The notes beneath the pieces are model-generated. The model saw only the letters and a program-made list of their open reading frames with translations, did no database searches and had not been told where the DNA came from. A program made the translations under genes and the position numbers. Positions 24,479 through 33,475 of a stretch of DNA of 39,954 nucleotides are shown here, piece after piece. The number at the start of each line of letters is the position of its first letter. The stretch's first letter is position 1. Source of the stretch: Marinospirillum insulare DSM 21763 (GTDB taxonomy: Bacteria; Pseudomonadota; Gammaproteobacteria; Pseudomonadales; Halomonadaceae); NCBI RefSeq assembly GCF_000686905.1, contig NZ_JMLW01000025.1:1-39954 (forward strand), read 5' to 3'.

Positions 24479-25696
24479 ATGAGTGAATATTCTTTATTTA
24501 CCTCGGAATCGGTTTCCGAAGGTCATCCAGACAAATTAGCCGACCAAATTTCTGATGCAGTATTAGATGCATTAATAGCGCGCGATAAACAAGCTAGGGT
24601 TGCTTGTGAAACCATGGTTAAAACTGGCGTAGCCATAGTAGGTGGCGAAATTACTACCTCGGCATGGGTTGATTTAGAAGACCTAGTGCGTGGCGTTATT
24701 AAAGATATTGGCTACAACTCCTCTGATGTGGGTTTTGATGGCGATACCTGTGGTGTGATTAATATTATTGGCAAGCAATCCGTTGATATTGCCCAAGGTG
24801 TAGACCGCCAAAGCCCAGAAGACCAAGGCGCTGGCGACCAGGGCTTAATGTTTGGTTATGCCTCGAATGAAACCGATGTGCTGATGCCAGCACCTATCAC
24901 TTTAGCGCACCGCTTGGTTGAGCGTCAGGCTGAAGTGCGTAAAAGCAACCAATTAAACTGGCTGCGCCCCGATGCTAAAAGCCAAGTTACTTGCCGTTAT
25001 GAAGATGGCAAGGTAGTTGGTATAGATGCCATAGTGCTTTCAACCCAGCACAACCCAGAAGTTAGCCAAAAAGACTTACAAGAAGCAGTTATGGAGCTGA
25101 TTGTTAAGCAGGTGATTCCAGCCGATTTGCTAGATAAAAATACTAAGTACCACATTAATCCAACGGGTAAATTTGTGATTGGTGGCCCTGTGGGTGACTG
25201 TGGTTTAACGGGTCGTAAAATTATTGTCGATACCTACGGCGGTATGGCGCGGCATGGCGGCGGTGCTTTCTCGGGTAAAGACCCTTCTAAAGTTGACCGT
25301 TCTGCTGCTTATGCTGGTCGTTATGTGGCTAAAAATATTGTCGCCGCTGGTTTAGCAGAGCGTTGTGAAATTCAAGTTTCTTATGCGATAGGTGTTGCAG
25401 AGCCAACTTCTGTGTCGGTTAATACTTTTGGTACAGGCAAAATTTCTGAACAAAAAATTAATCAGCTAGTGCGTGAATGCTTTGATCTGCGCCCTTATGC
25501 GATTACACGTATGCTCGATTTACTGCACCCCATGTATCAGCTAACCGCTGCCTATGGCCACTTTGGTCGTGAAGCTATTGATACTAGCTACACTTGGCTT
25601 GATGATCATGGCAAAGAAATGATCGAAAACTTCACTGCCTTCCCTTGGGAAAAAACCGACCGTATTGCTGAACTAAAAGCAGCAGCGGGTCTTTAG
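24479..25696 (+). CDS. metK: S-adenosylmethionine synthetase
   Basis: Makes S-adenosylmethionine from methionine and ATP. The 405 residues show the ATP-binding start [20 protein letters not shown], the [12 protein letters not shown] hexapeptide region, the phosphate loop [19 protein letters not shown] and a C-terminal [14 protein letters not shown]. Size is slightly above the E. coli enzyme (384). An AGGAG site lies 10 bases before the ATG. It is divergent from tkt with 228 bases between them, and is followed after 60 bases by yjdM on the same strand. Confidence 0.98.
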   Translation: MSEYSLFTSESVSEGHPDKLADQISDAVLDALIARDKQARVACETMVKTGVAIVGGEITTSAWVDLEDLVRGVIKDIGYNSSDVGFDGDTCGVINIIGKQSVDIAQGVDRQSPEDQGAGDQGLMFGYASNETDVLMPAPITLAHRLVERQAEVRKSNQLNWLRPDAKSQVTCRYEDGKVVGIDAIVLSTQHNPEVSQKDLQEAVMELIVKQVIPADLLDKNTKYHINPTGKFVIGGPVGDCGLTGRKIIVDTYGGMARHGGGAFSGKDPSKVDRSAAYAGRYVAKNIVAAGLAERCEIQVSYAIGVAEPTSVSVNTFGTGKISEQKINQLVRECFDLRPYAITRMLDLLHPMYQLTAAYGHFGREAIDTSYTWLDDHGKEMIENFTAFPWEKTDRIAELKAAAGL

Positions 25697-25756
25697 GTTA
25701 TACTGGCAGTTGGTTACGCTTTAGCGTTTTATATTTTTTGTAAGGAAAATTTTACG

Positions 25757-26098
25757 ATGAGTGGTTTACCCAACTGCCCTAAATGTGGCTCTGAATACAC
25801 TTACGATGACAGCATTCAATACGTTTGCCCTGAATGCGCCCATGAATGGTCGAAAGATGCTGTTGAGACCAGCGGCGAAGAAGAAAGAGTGTATAAAGAT
25901 GCTCACGGTACTGTTTTAGTCGATGGTGACAGCATTACCGTAATTAAAGACCTAAAAGTTAAAGGCTCATCTTCTGTGGTTAAAGTAGGTACCAAGGTGA
26001 AGAATATTCGCCTAATTGAAGGTGATCACGACATTGATTGTAAAATTGATGGTATTGGACCGATGAAGTTAAAAACTGAGTTTGTTAAAAAGGCTTAG
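25757..26098 (+). CDS. yjdM: Zinc-ribbon protein YjdM (PhnA family)
   Basis: 113 residues. The N-terminus is a zinc ribbon with two CxxC pairs (CPKC near residue 7 and CPEC near 24). The C-terminal YjdM/PhnA domain is marked by [20 protein letters not shown] and [19 protein letters not shown]. The historic name PhnA refers to a phosphonate operon, but a role in phosphonate use is not established for this family. AAGGA precedes the ATG. It may be cotranscribed with metK, since no strong terminator lies in the 60-base gap, and it is closed by a good terminator. Confidence 0.93.
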   Translation: MSGLPNCPKCGSEYTYDDSIQYVCPECAHEWSKDAVETSGEEERVYKDAHGTVLVDGDSITVIKDLKVKGSSSVVKVGTKVKNIRLIEGDHDIDCKIDGIGPMKLKTEFVKKA

Positions 26099-26128
26099 TT
26101 GGTAAATTTTTAGGTTTTAATACCCAAC

Positions 26129-26165
26129 AAAAACCGCAGCCTTTAATTAAGTTTGCGGTTTTTTT
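26129..26165. terminator. Bidirectional rho-independent terminator after yjdM
   Basis: AAAAACCGCA-type arm (26129-26138) pairs with TGCGGTTTTT (26154-26163) over 10 bp with a 15-base loop, followed by T. The A run at the 5' side provides a T run for the minus strand, so it also fits the convergent photolyase gene ending at 26187. Confidence 0.85.
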
Positions 26166-26186
26166 ATGCCTAAAAATTATCGCTAT

Positions 26187-27647
26187 TTATTTTATCGCCT
26201 CAAAAGCCTGCATCACTCTGTCTCGGCTTAGCTTTAAATCCATTATAGGCGCTGGATAAGCTTGGTTTTTAAGTTCGTCACTATTGCCAAATAAGTCCCC
26301 ACCTAACTTATCCATACCCAGCTTATTAACAGGCGGCTGGTGAATATCCTTGTTATTCAAATGGGCTAACTCTGGCACATAGCGGCGAATAAATTTGCCT
26401 TCTGGGTCGAAGCGTTGCGACTGGCTGTAGGGGTTAAATAAGCGGAAATAAGGCACAGCATCAGTACCAGTTGAAGCCGCCCATTGCCAACCGCCATTAT
26501 TCGCAGCTAAATCACCATCAATTAAATGCTGCATGAAAAAGGCTTCACCTACCCGCCAATCTATCAGCAAGTTTTTACTTAAAAACATGGCGACTAACAT
26601 TCTTAAACGGTTGTGCATCCAGCCAGTTTCTAATAGCTGGCGCATGGCGGCATCAATAATAGGAAAGCCTGTTTTTCCTGCTTTCCAGGCTTCTAAATCC
26701 CTTTGTGCTTTTGAATTTTCTAACGAGCGCCAAGCCAGTTTTTCGGTGGTAGGTTTAAAGGCGCGTCCTTTGCTGATGCGTGGAAAGCCTATTAATAAGT
26801 GCCGATAAAACTCCCGCCACACTAATTCAGAAACCCATACTCCTGCACCGGTGCTTTTATCCATAAAGCGATCTGCTGAGTGAAATTGTGCTGCGGCAAT
26901 GCATTGGCGGCTAGATATTACGCCAGCAGCTAGGTAGGCAGAGATTTGGCTAGTGCCTTCTATGGCAGGAAAATCCCTTTGTTGGTCGTAGAGGTTCAAT
27001 ACTTCTTCACAAAAAGTTTGCAGCTTTTGGTGGGCTGCAGCTTCACCAGCTGGCCAAAGTTTAAGCTGCTGGTAGGCAGTAAATTCGGGTAAAGCATCAC
27101 TGGCAAGATTAGAAGCCGCTTGAGCTGCTGGTGCAGGCAAAGGGACTAGGTGTTCTGGGCGCAGCTTGCTTATCCAGTTGCGGTAAAAGGGTGTGAAAAC
27201 AGTATAGAAATCACCCTTGCCAGTGCGAATGCTACCCGGTTCAAAAATAACCTGGTCGGTAAATCGCTCTACCTTGATGCCTGCTTGGTTAAAGGCTGCA
27301 ACCACTGCTGCATCGCGCTTTTGCTCATTAAATTCGTATTCATCATTAAAAAATAACCCACTAATACCTAGCTCTTGAGCAAGTTGTAGCAGCGCAGCTG
27401 GTGTAGCATTAAAGTCTGCAACAGAGAGTAGTTTTAGCGGAATATTTAAAGTGGCTAATTGCTTTTGTAAGGCATAAAGGTTGCTAAGCACAAAAGCGGT
27501 TTTTAAATGACCCCAGCTATGTGCTTGCCACTGCTGCGGGGAATAAACAAACACGGCTAGCACTTCACCCTGCTGCGAAGCTTTAAAAAGGGCAAGGTTG
27601 TCTTCTAGGCGTAAATCATTACGCAACCATACTAGTTGTCGGGGCAT
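26187..27647 (-). CDS. phrB: Deoxyribodipyrimidine photolyase, class I
   Basis: Light-driven repair of cyclobutane pyrimidine dimers using FAD and an antenna cofactor. The 486 residues have the N-terminal antenna domain (about 1-135, starting LVWLRNDLRLEDN) and a helical FAD domain. Within it WVSELVWREFYRHLL, WKAGKTGFPIIDAAMRQL and GWMHNRLRMLVAMFLSKNLL are typical. NNGGWQWAASTGTDAVPYFR is the diagnostic FAD-site segment. Normal length for bacterial CPD photolyases. It follows the FAD-dependent oxidoreductase by 30 bases on the same strand and is probably in one operon with it. Confidence 0.96.
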   Translation of the reverse strand: MPRQLVWLRNDLRLEDNLALFKASQQGEVLAVFVYSPQQWQAHSWGHLKTAFVLSNLYALQKQLATLNIPLKLLSVADFNATPAALLQLAQELGISGLFFNDEYEFNEQKRDAAVVAAFNQAGIKVERFTDQVIFEPGSIRTGKGDFYTVFTPFYRNWISKLRPEHLVPLPAPAAQAASNLASDALPEFTAYQQLKLWPAGEAAAHQKLQTFCEEVLNLYDQQRDFPAIEGTSQISAYLAAGVISSRQCIAAAQFHSADRFMDKSTGAGVWVSELVWREFYRHLLIGFPRISKGRAFKPTTEKLAWRSLENSKAQRDLEAWKAGKTGFPIIDAAMRQLLETGWMHNRLRMLVAMFLSKNLLIDWRVGEAFFMQHLIDGDLAANNGGWQWAASTGTDAVPYFRLFNPYSQSQRFDPEGKFIRRYVPELAHLNNKDIHQPPVNKLGMDKLGGDLFGNSDELKNQAYPAPIMDLKLSRDRVMQAFEAIK

Positions 27648-27677
27648 TTTTTTCTCAATAATGGGTAATAAAAATAA

Positions 27678-28649
27678 TTAACCTAGTTTAACCAATTGCT
27701 GACCTAGTTTATCGCCTGAAAGCCATGCGGCTTCAGCTTGGTTAGCAAAACTATAGTGGACTAGTTCAGTTGAACAGTAGTCACCACAGAGATTGATGCC
27801 AAGAGAAGAGTCTTGTAAATAAGCCAAATTTAAAGGCTTAGCTGTAAAGGCATAAAGCCAGCGGTGGGCTTCCAATAACAAAGGCTGTTTAGGTATCGAT
27901 AAAGCAACATCATTGCACCAGAGGGCAAAGAGTTTATCTGCAATGACTTGCTGGGTTAAATTCAGGTGTTTTTTGCTCCACTGGGTAGAAGCTTCCACTA
28001 CCCACTTTTGTAATTCGCCTTCTTGCTCTGGCTTAGTGTTAAGTAAAGTCCAGCGGCGTAGAGGTGAAGCAGCAGAGCTATTAGTTTGAGTGTGGTTGGT
28101 TACCTTGACGGCTTCAGGCAAAGCAAAATAAGCCACCCAACTGGGGGATTGTTCAACCTGTTCTAGCTGGTTAGATAATGCAGTACTGTGATACTTAATT
28201 AACGGTAAAGCTTGCGCAGCAGGTAGAGCTAAAGTGACCTGTTGATAAGGACCATACAAATCACCTAGCTGATCTTCTAGCCACCAGTCAGTTGCTTTTT
28301 TATGCAGCAAAACAATGCGTTTAGCTAAGTGAAGCTTTAAACCACTGCTTAGTTGGCGGGTTAAACCGCTCATGCGAGGTGAGCCATAAAAGGTGCTTTG
28401 ATCATCACTAGCAACCCAACCTTGATTTTGCCACAAAGCTAGTTGCTCAATAAACTCAGGTGTAACAGCATTTAATTGCTGGCAGCCTAAATCAAAGGTG
28501 GTATTTAAGCGGCGGCGGCTACTTAAACGCCCGCCTGCACCACGAGATTTTTCAAAAACCTCTACCTGCTGACCTGCAGCGTGTAAACGTCTAGCGCAGG
28601 CTAATCCGGCTAAGCCTGCACCAATAATTGCGTGAGAAGATGTTTTCAT
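27678..28649 (-). CDS. Renalase-like FAD/NAD(P)-binding oxidoreductase
   Basis: 323 residues of the NAD(P)/FAD-dependent amine-oxidase-like group. The FAD-binding start IIGAGLAGLACARRLHAAGQ (GxGxxG at 9-14) is followed by VFEKSRGAGGRLSSRR, the amine-oxidase-type second motif. The C-terminal region shows the FAD-closing GDYCSTELVHYSFANQAEAA. Bacterial relatives oxidise off-pathway dihydronicotinamide isomers in the renalase family, but the substrate here is inferred only. It precedes phrB by 30 bases and is divergent from the yfcH-type epimerase. Such flavoproteins often accompany photolyase genes. Confidence 0.8.
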   Translation of the reverse strand: MKTSSHAIIGAGLAGLACARRLHAAGQQVEVFEKSRGAGGRLSSRRRLNTTFDLGCQQLNAVTPEFIEQLALWQNQGWVASDDQSTFYGSPRMSGLTRQLSSGLKLHLAKRIVLLHKKATDWWLEDQLGDLYGPYQQVTLALPAAQALPLIKYHSTALSNQLEQVEQSPSWVAYFALPEAVKVTNHTQTNSSAASPLRRWTLLNTKPEQEGELQKWVVEASTQWSKKHLNLTQQVIADKLFALWCNDVALSIPKQPLLLEAHRWLYAFTAKPLNLAYLQDSSLGINLCGDYCSTELVHYSFANQAEAAWLSGDKLGQQLVKLG

Positions 28650-28726
28650 AAATTTAGCTTTGCTAGGTATATTGTTAAAGTATGATATAACAAGTTGAGC
28701 TTAAACTTATAACGGTAGAGGTAATT

Positions 28727-29611
28727 ATGCGTATTTTGATAACCGGCGGCACAGGGTTTATTGGTAAGACGCTGTGTCCTCTATTAGCAAGCCAAGGACA
28801 CGAGTTAGTTTTATGGACACGACAGCTTAAACCTAAGTTGCCAGAAGGGGTGATAGACTATGTACATGAATTAAGTGAATTAGAAGAAAACTCTATACAA
28901 GCAGTGATTAACCTAGCCGGTGCGGGTATCGCCGATAAACGTTGGTCAGAAGAACGTAAGCAGCTGCTTATTAGCTCCCGTGTAAAAACCACTGAGTTAT
29001 TAGTGGAGTGGATGGAAGCGCAATCTATAAAACCTGAAGTTTTAATATCAGCTTCGGCAGTGGGTTATTACGGTGAACAGGGTAGTGAAAGGGTAACAGA
29101 GCAAACTCAACCCGTTGCAGGTTTTACTCATGATTTATGTGCCGCTTGGGAGGCTGCTGCCTTAACAGCTGAAAAGTTGGGTATAAGGGTTTGTTTAGTG
29201 CGTACCGGTGTGGTGTTAGGTCAAGGTGGCGGCTCTTTGGCTAAAATGCTACCCGCTTTTCGTTTAGGTTTGGGTGGCAGATTAGGCAGTGGCCAGCATT
29301 GGTTCCCATGGATTCATTTAGACGATATGGCAAAAATTTATGCTTGGTTGTTAAAGAATGAACAAGCTAGCGGAGTGTTTAATGCCAGTGCGCCTAACCC
29401 TGTGACTAATGCAGAGTTTACTAAGGCTTTAGGTAAGGCTTTGAACCGCCCGACTATTTTTCCTATGCCAGAAGCGGTATTAAAAGTGTTGTTTGGTGAA
29501 ATGGCCGAGCTACTCTTGGTGAGTGCTAAAATGCTACCCGAACAGCTTGAAAAAGAGGGTTTTGAGTTTATTTACCCAGACTTAGAGAGGGCATTAGAAA
29601 AAAGCGTTTAA
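28727..29611 (+). CDS. yfcH: TIGR01777-family epimerase (YfcH type)
   Basis: 294-residue extended SDR-like protein with a nucleotide-sugar-epimerase fold. The cofactor motif GGTGFIGK is at 7-14. NLAGAGIADKRWSEERKQ, SASAVGYYGEQGSE (catalytic Ser and Tyr region) and FPWIHLDDMAKI are hallmarks of the TIGR01777/SDR39U1 family. The substrate is not known for bacterial members. AGAGG precedes the ATG. It is divergent from the renalase-like gene. Its TAA shares the sequence TTAA with the stop of the convergent pldA gene, so the two coding regions overlap by 4 bases. Confidence 0.9.
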   Translation: MRILITGGTGFIGKTLCPLLASQGHELVLWTRQLKPKLPEGVIDYVHELSELEENSIQAVINLAGAGIADKRWSEERKQLLISSRVKTTELLVEWMEAQSIKPEVLISASAVGYYGEQGSERVTEQTQPVAGFTHDLCAAWEAAALTAEKLGIRVCLVRTGVVLGQGGGSLAKMLPAFRLGLGGRLGSGQHWFPWIHLDDMAKIYAWLLKNEQASGVFNASAPNPVTNAEFTKALGKALNRPTIFPMPEAVLKVLFGEMAELLLVSAKMLPEQLEKEGFEFIYPDLERALEKSV

Positions 29612-30426
29612 CGCACTATACCCAGCCCAATTCTTAGGATTGGGCCAACTTTTTGGTCGTAACTTAACATGCTTTCACCATAGCCTTGGAAGTATTGAAG
29701 GTATAAAAAACCACCTGTACGTATAGATATGGGTGTTCTGATGGGGTAGGTAAGATCAGCCTGCACACTGTAACGGCCTGCTTTTCCTTGGCGATAAAGG
29801 GTGTTGATTCCCCAGCTATCTTCATTACCATAGCGTAGGTTTAAATCAACATAGCCACGATAGTCAGCAATATCCTCATTAAACTCTCCTTTACTTAGGT
29901 AGTATGAAAAGCGCGGAAATAAAATTAATGAGCTATCGGCTAAAGGAAATCCCCAAATAGGTTGAATAAATAAAGCATCCATACTACGGGATACCTCATC
30001 AGCTTGACCATTAGACTCATGAGCATAACCAAAAGCTAACAAATCATACACAGGGCTTTTATCTAAGGTGAAATAGAAAGAGGGCTTGTAGCTAGTGTCT
30101 TCAAAGGGTAAAGAGTCTTTAGACCAATTCCATAAACTGGTTTGAGTGTAAGAAAGGTGAAAGCTATCTAGCCAAGGAGCTAGCTCTACTAACGAAGACT
30201 GTTGATCAAATACTTTGTATTTAAAGCTAAATTGAAAGCGTGCTTTGACGTCTTCACCGTACTCACCGCCAGCAATTAAGTACATGGGTTCAAAAACACT
30301 TAAAGCAGATTGTTCGGAGGTTTGAAAGCAACCCACAATAGACTCGGCGCAGCTAGGTTCCTTGGCTAGTAATAAATTAGGCAGGGCAAAGAGTAATAAG
30401 CTACTGAATAAAGCTAAAGAGCGCAT
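29608..30426 (-). CDS. pldA: Outer membrane phospholipase A (OMPLA)
   Basis: Calcium-dependent outer-membrane beta-barrel phospholipase that removes phospholipids misplaced in the outer leaflet. The 272 residues start with a signal peptide (cleavage near LLLAK, residue 21). YTQTSLWNWSKDSLPFEDT and the active-site segment GYAHESNGQADEVSRSMD follow. By alignment from memory with E. coli, H136 and S138 match catalytic H142 and S144. The position of Asn156 is Asp150 here. GESMLSYDQKVGPILRIGLG is the usual barrel end. AGGG precedes the ATG. It follows rapA by 23 bases and may be cotranscribed. Confidence 0.92.
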   Translation of the reverse strand: MRSLALFSSLLLFALPNLLLAKEPSCAESIVGCFQTSEQSALSVFEPMYLIAGGEYGEDVKARFQFSFKYKVFDQQSSLVELAPWLDSFHLSYTQTSLWNWSKDSLPFEDTSYKPSFYFTLDKSPVYDLLAFGYAHESNGQADEVSRSMDALFIQPIWGFPLADSSLILFPRFSYYLSKGEFNEDIADYRGYVDLNLRYGNEDSWGINTLYRQGKAGRYSVQADLTYPIRTPISIRTGGFLYLQYFQGYGESMLSYDQKVGPILRIGLGIVR

Positions 30427-30449
30427 TCTAGCCCTGCCATTGGTTCATT

Positions 30450-33389
30450 TTATTCTTGCCCACCTGCAACAATCACTCTAAGAGCATCTAGTCTTAAGCT
30501 AGCAGCATTTAAGGCTAGATCTAGCTGCTTACGTTCTTCTACTAGTTGTTCAACTTCTGCATTGCGGACTGCTGGGTTATTTTTTTGTAATGCTGTTAAG
30601 CGTGCTATTTCTGGGTCAAGCAAATCACGCATATCTTGTTGTGCAATTTCTAGCATCGAAGGTAGTTCTTCTTCAGCTAGGTTTTCTGCTTTATCTAGCA
30701 GTTCACGTAGTTGTTCTTTACGTAGCTTAACCACTTCACGTGCTAAGCCCTTTTTCATTCTAACTAGCTGGCGTGATAAGCCTTTGAACTTAACCTTATT
30801 GCTCAGGTTGTTGCCCTGCCCATCTAATAATAATCGTAGGCTTTGAGGAGGTAGGTAGCGGTTTATATCTAAGCCTGCTTGTTGTGCTGTTTCTAAACAA
30901 AAGAAAACTTCGATTAACAGTGTACCAGCAGGCAGCGCAGGGTTTTTTAAGAGAGCGACGGTAACATTGCCTTGAACGGTGCTAGTGGCAGCCTCTAAAC
31001 AGTTGCGGGTTAAGGGGTGTTCCCAAGTTAAAAAGTGTAGGTCATCACGCGCTAAGGCTTTGTCACGCAAGAAGGTACCCGAGCTGCCTTCTTCCATATC
31101 AAAATGCACATCGCTAAAAATAGCTGTGTCAGATTCTTGCCCAGGCTTTAAGTACCAGGTATTGGCATCTAGATCTTCATTTTGAATGCGGTAAACATCT
31201 AAGGCAACTTCTAGGTAATTTCTTAGCTCTTTATCCATTTCATCATCCGCTAGTTGTTCAACTAGCTCGGCTGATACTTCTGGACGGTGTGAAGCCAGTT
31301 CTAAAAGACGATGGCGACCTGCTTCTAGTTCTATTTCTGCTGCTTGGCGAGTGGCTTTAACTTCAGGTAAAAAGTCATCAGCGTCTAAAATACCTTCTAA
31401 TAAATTATGCAGTTCTTCTTGGTATTGCTGCCAAAGGGTTGCACCCACAGGGCGAGGGTGGCTGAATTGGTCTAAGCCTTCTTCACCACACCAAGCTAGC
31501 CAAGGTTCCTGAGGCGTATCCGTTAAGTAGGGCAGATGAATTTTAACTGTTTCTGTTTGACCAATTCTGTCTAAACGCCCTATGCGTTGCTCTAATAAAT
31601 CTGGGTGAGCTGGTAAATCAAATAAAATTAGGTGATGAGCAAATTGGAAGTTGCGTCCTTCACTACCTATTTCTGAGCAAATTAAAAGGGGTGCGCCATC
31701 TTCGTCATCAGCAAACCAAGCTGCTGCTCGGTCACGCTCAATCAGCGGCATGTCCTCATGGAAAACTGCTGCCAAAATACCTGCTCTACGGCGAAGAGCA
31801 TCAACTAGGTCTAGAGCAGTGTCAGCATGGGCACATATCAGTAGAATCTTCTCATTGTTTAGTTCGCTGAGTTTTTCAAGCAACCAATCAACCCTGGGAT
31901 CAAAATTCCACCAATCTCCTTCTTCACGCTTTTGAATTGCATAAAGGCGCTCAGGGTAAAGTCCTGCATAGGGCCAATCTTGCCCTGTTAGGGCTGAAGC
32001 CATCATTTGTTTATGTGGCTCGTCATACTCATTTAATACTTCTTTATAAACGGCTGGGCAATCTAAGGCGACAGGGAAAACCTTGCGCTCTGGAAAGCCA
32101 GGAACACTGGCACGGCGATTACGGAATAAAACCCGTCCTGTGCCATAACGATCAAGTAGCTGTTCAGTTAATTGCTGGCGTGCAGAGTCGCGTTGCTCAT
32201 CGCTTGTATGCGGGTTGTCGAGTAAATCTAGCAGGGCAAGGCTATCACCACTTAACCGCTCTTGTAAGGCGGTTAAATCTTCAGCTTTTAAAGGCTCTTG
32301 TGCCTCTAGTCGAGCTATGGCTGTAGCGCAGCTACGATAGCCCTCCTCCTCAGCTAAAAAGCCTTCCAAGCTAGGGTAGCGAGCTGGGTCTAGTAGTTGT
32401 AGCTGGGCAAAAAAACCAGCTTCACCTGATTGCTCTGGTGTGGCTGTTAATAATAATAGCCCGGGGGTAGGTTCTGCTAGCTGACGTACCCTTTCATATT
32501 CTGGGCTAGCTGAATGGGGCGACCAGCGTAGATGGTGTGCTTCATCAACTATGAGTAAGTCCCAATCTTCTGCAAGCGCTTGCTGCATGGCTGCTTCATC
32601 CTGGGTTAACCAATTAATACTCGCTAAGGCGATAGTGGCATCAGCAAAAGGAGCGCCAGTGGCTTGAGCGCGGTCCGCATCAACGAGAGTAACGGGTAAA
32701 CCAAAGCGGCGTAGCAATTCAACTAACCACTGATGACACAGGCTGCCGGGTACTAAAATTAACGCACGGCGAGCACGGCCAGTCACTAGCTGTTGGTGCA
32801 AAATTAAACCAGCTTCGATGGTTTTACCTAAACCTACTTCATCGGCAAGTAAGACTCTAGGTGCTAGGCGGCGACCTACTTCATGGGCAATATAAAGCTG
32901 GTGAGGAATTAGCCCAACCCTAGGGCCACGCAAACCACGCAAAGGGTCTTTGGCTAAACGGGTTTGTGCCTGACGACTTAGCGCCCTAAGCATAAACTCA
33001 TTATTGCGGTCGATTTGTCCAGTTAGTAGCCGTTCCCTTGGGCCCTGAAATTGCACCTGATGTGCTAACTGGGTTTCCATTAGTTCAAGCGGTTCACCCT
33101 CATTAGAAGAGCCAAGGTAAATAAGCAAACCATCAATGGCTTCTGTTGCAGTCACTCGCATAGTCCAGCCATCTTGGTGAGTAACCTGGTCACCTTCGCT
33201 GAATACTACCCGGGTTAAAGGAGCTGTCGAGGTGGAGTAGGTGCGAGTTTCACCATTGTGGTTAAACAAAAGGGTTACACTGCGTCTATCGCACTGCAAA
33301 ATTGTACCCAACCCTAGTTCAATTTCGGCATCGCTGATCCAGCGTTGTCCAGGAATAAAAGTGGAGAGTTGGGTAGAAGTAGCAGGCAT
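30450..33389 (-). CDS. rapA: RNA polymerase-associated ATPase RapA
   Basis: SWI2/SNF2-family ATPase that binds RNA polymerase and helps recycle it after transcription. The 979 residues have the N-terminal Tudor-like region (FIPGQRWISDAEIELGLGTI), Walker A DEVGLGKT (near 183-190), DEAHH (near 284), LLTATPEQ, and the second RecA lobe with ICSEIGSEGRNFQFAHHL and EQRIGRLDRIGQ. A long helical C-terminal part follows. The ATG at 33389 is chosen; GGAG stands 9 bases upstream, and the frame opens with a TTG one codon earlier. pldA follows 23 bases downstream. Confidence 0.95.
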   Translation of the reverse strand: MPATSTQLSTFIPGQRWISDAEIELGLGTILQCDRRSVTLLFNHNGETRTYSTSTAPLTRVVFSEGDQVTHQDGWTMRVTATEAIDGLLIYLGSSNEGEPLELMETQLAHQVQFQGPRERLLTGQIDRNNEFMLRALSRQAQTRLAKDPLRGLRGPRVGLIPHQLYIAHEVGRRLAPRVLLADEVGLGKTIEAGLILHQQLVTGRARRALILVPGSLCHQWLVELLRRFGLPVTLVDADRAQATGAPFADATIALASINWLTQDEAAMQQALAEDWDLLIVDEAHHLRWSPHSASPEYERVRQLAEPTPGLLLLTATPEQSGEAGFFAQLQLLDPARYPSLEGFLAEEEGYRSCATAIARLEAQEPLKAEDLTALQERLSGDSLALLDLLDNPHTSDEQRDSARQQLTEQLLDRYGTGRVLFRNRRASVPGFPERKVFPVALDCPAVYKEVLNEYDEPHKQMMASALTGQDWPYAGLYPERLYAIQKREEGDWWNFDPRVDWLLEKLSELNNEKILLICAHADTALDLVDALRRRAGILAAVFHEDMPLIERDRAAAWFADDEDGAPLLICSEIGSEGRNFQFAHHLILFDLPAHPDLLEQRIGRLDRIGQTETVKIHLPYLTDTPQEPWLAWCGEEGLDQFSHPRPVGATLWQQYQEELHNLLEGILDADDFLPEVKATRQAAEIELEAGRHRLLELASHRPEVSAELVEQLADDEMDKELRNYLEVALDVYRIQNEDLDANTWYLKPGQESDTAIFSDVHFDMEEGSSGTFLRDKALARDDLHFLTWEHPLTRNCLEAATSTVQGNVTVALLKNPALPAGTLLIEVFFCLETAQQAGLDINRYLPPQSLRLLLDGQGNNLSNKVKFKGLSRQLVRMKKGLAREVVKLRKEQLRELLDKAENLAEEELPSMLEIAQQDMRDLLDPEIARLTALQKNNPAVRNAEVEQLVEERKQLDLALNAASLRLDALRVIVAGGQE

Positions 33390-33433
33390 CAAAAAAAGCT
33401 CCTAAAGCAACGGATAGATAAACGCGGGGCGCT

Positions 33434-33462
33434 ATTCTAGCGGATTCAGTAAGCTAGCCCAA
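33434..33462 (-). promoter_or_regulatory. Putative rapA promoter
   Basis: On the minus strand: -35 TTGGGC (33457-33462), 17-base spacer, -10 TAGAAT (33434-33439, five of six consensus), followed by AGCGCCC. It lies between the moeA stop and rapA, giving a leader of about 40 bases. The GC-rich sequence right after the -10 resembles that at the tkt element. Confidence 0.5.
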
Positions 33463-33475
33463 GGTGAATAGCTGT

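Noticed and set aside
25697-25756. A terminator between metK and yjdM (ACGC-TTTA-GCGT followed by T-rich sequence)
   Set aside because: The stem is only 4 bp, too weak to call; the two genes may be cotranscribed.
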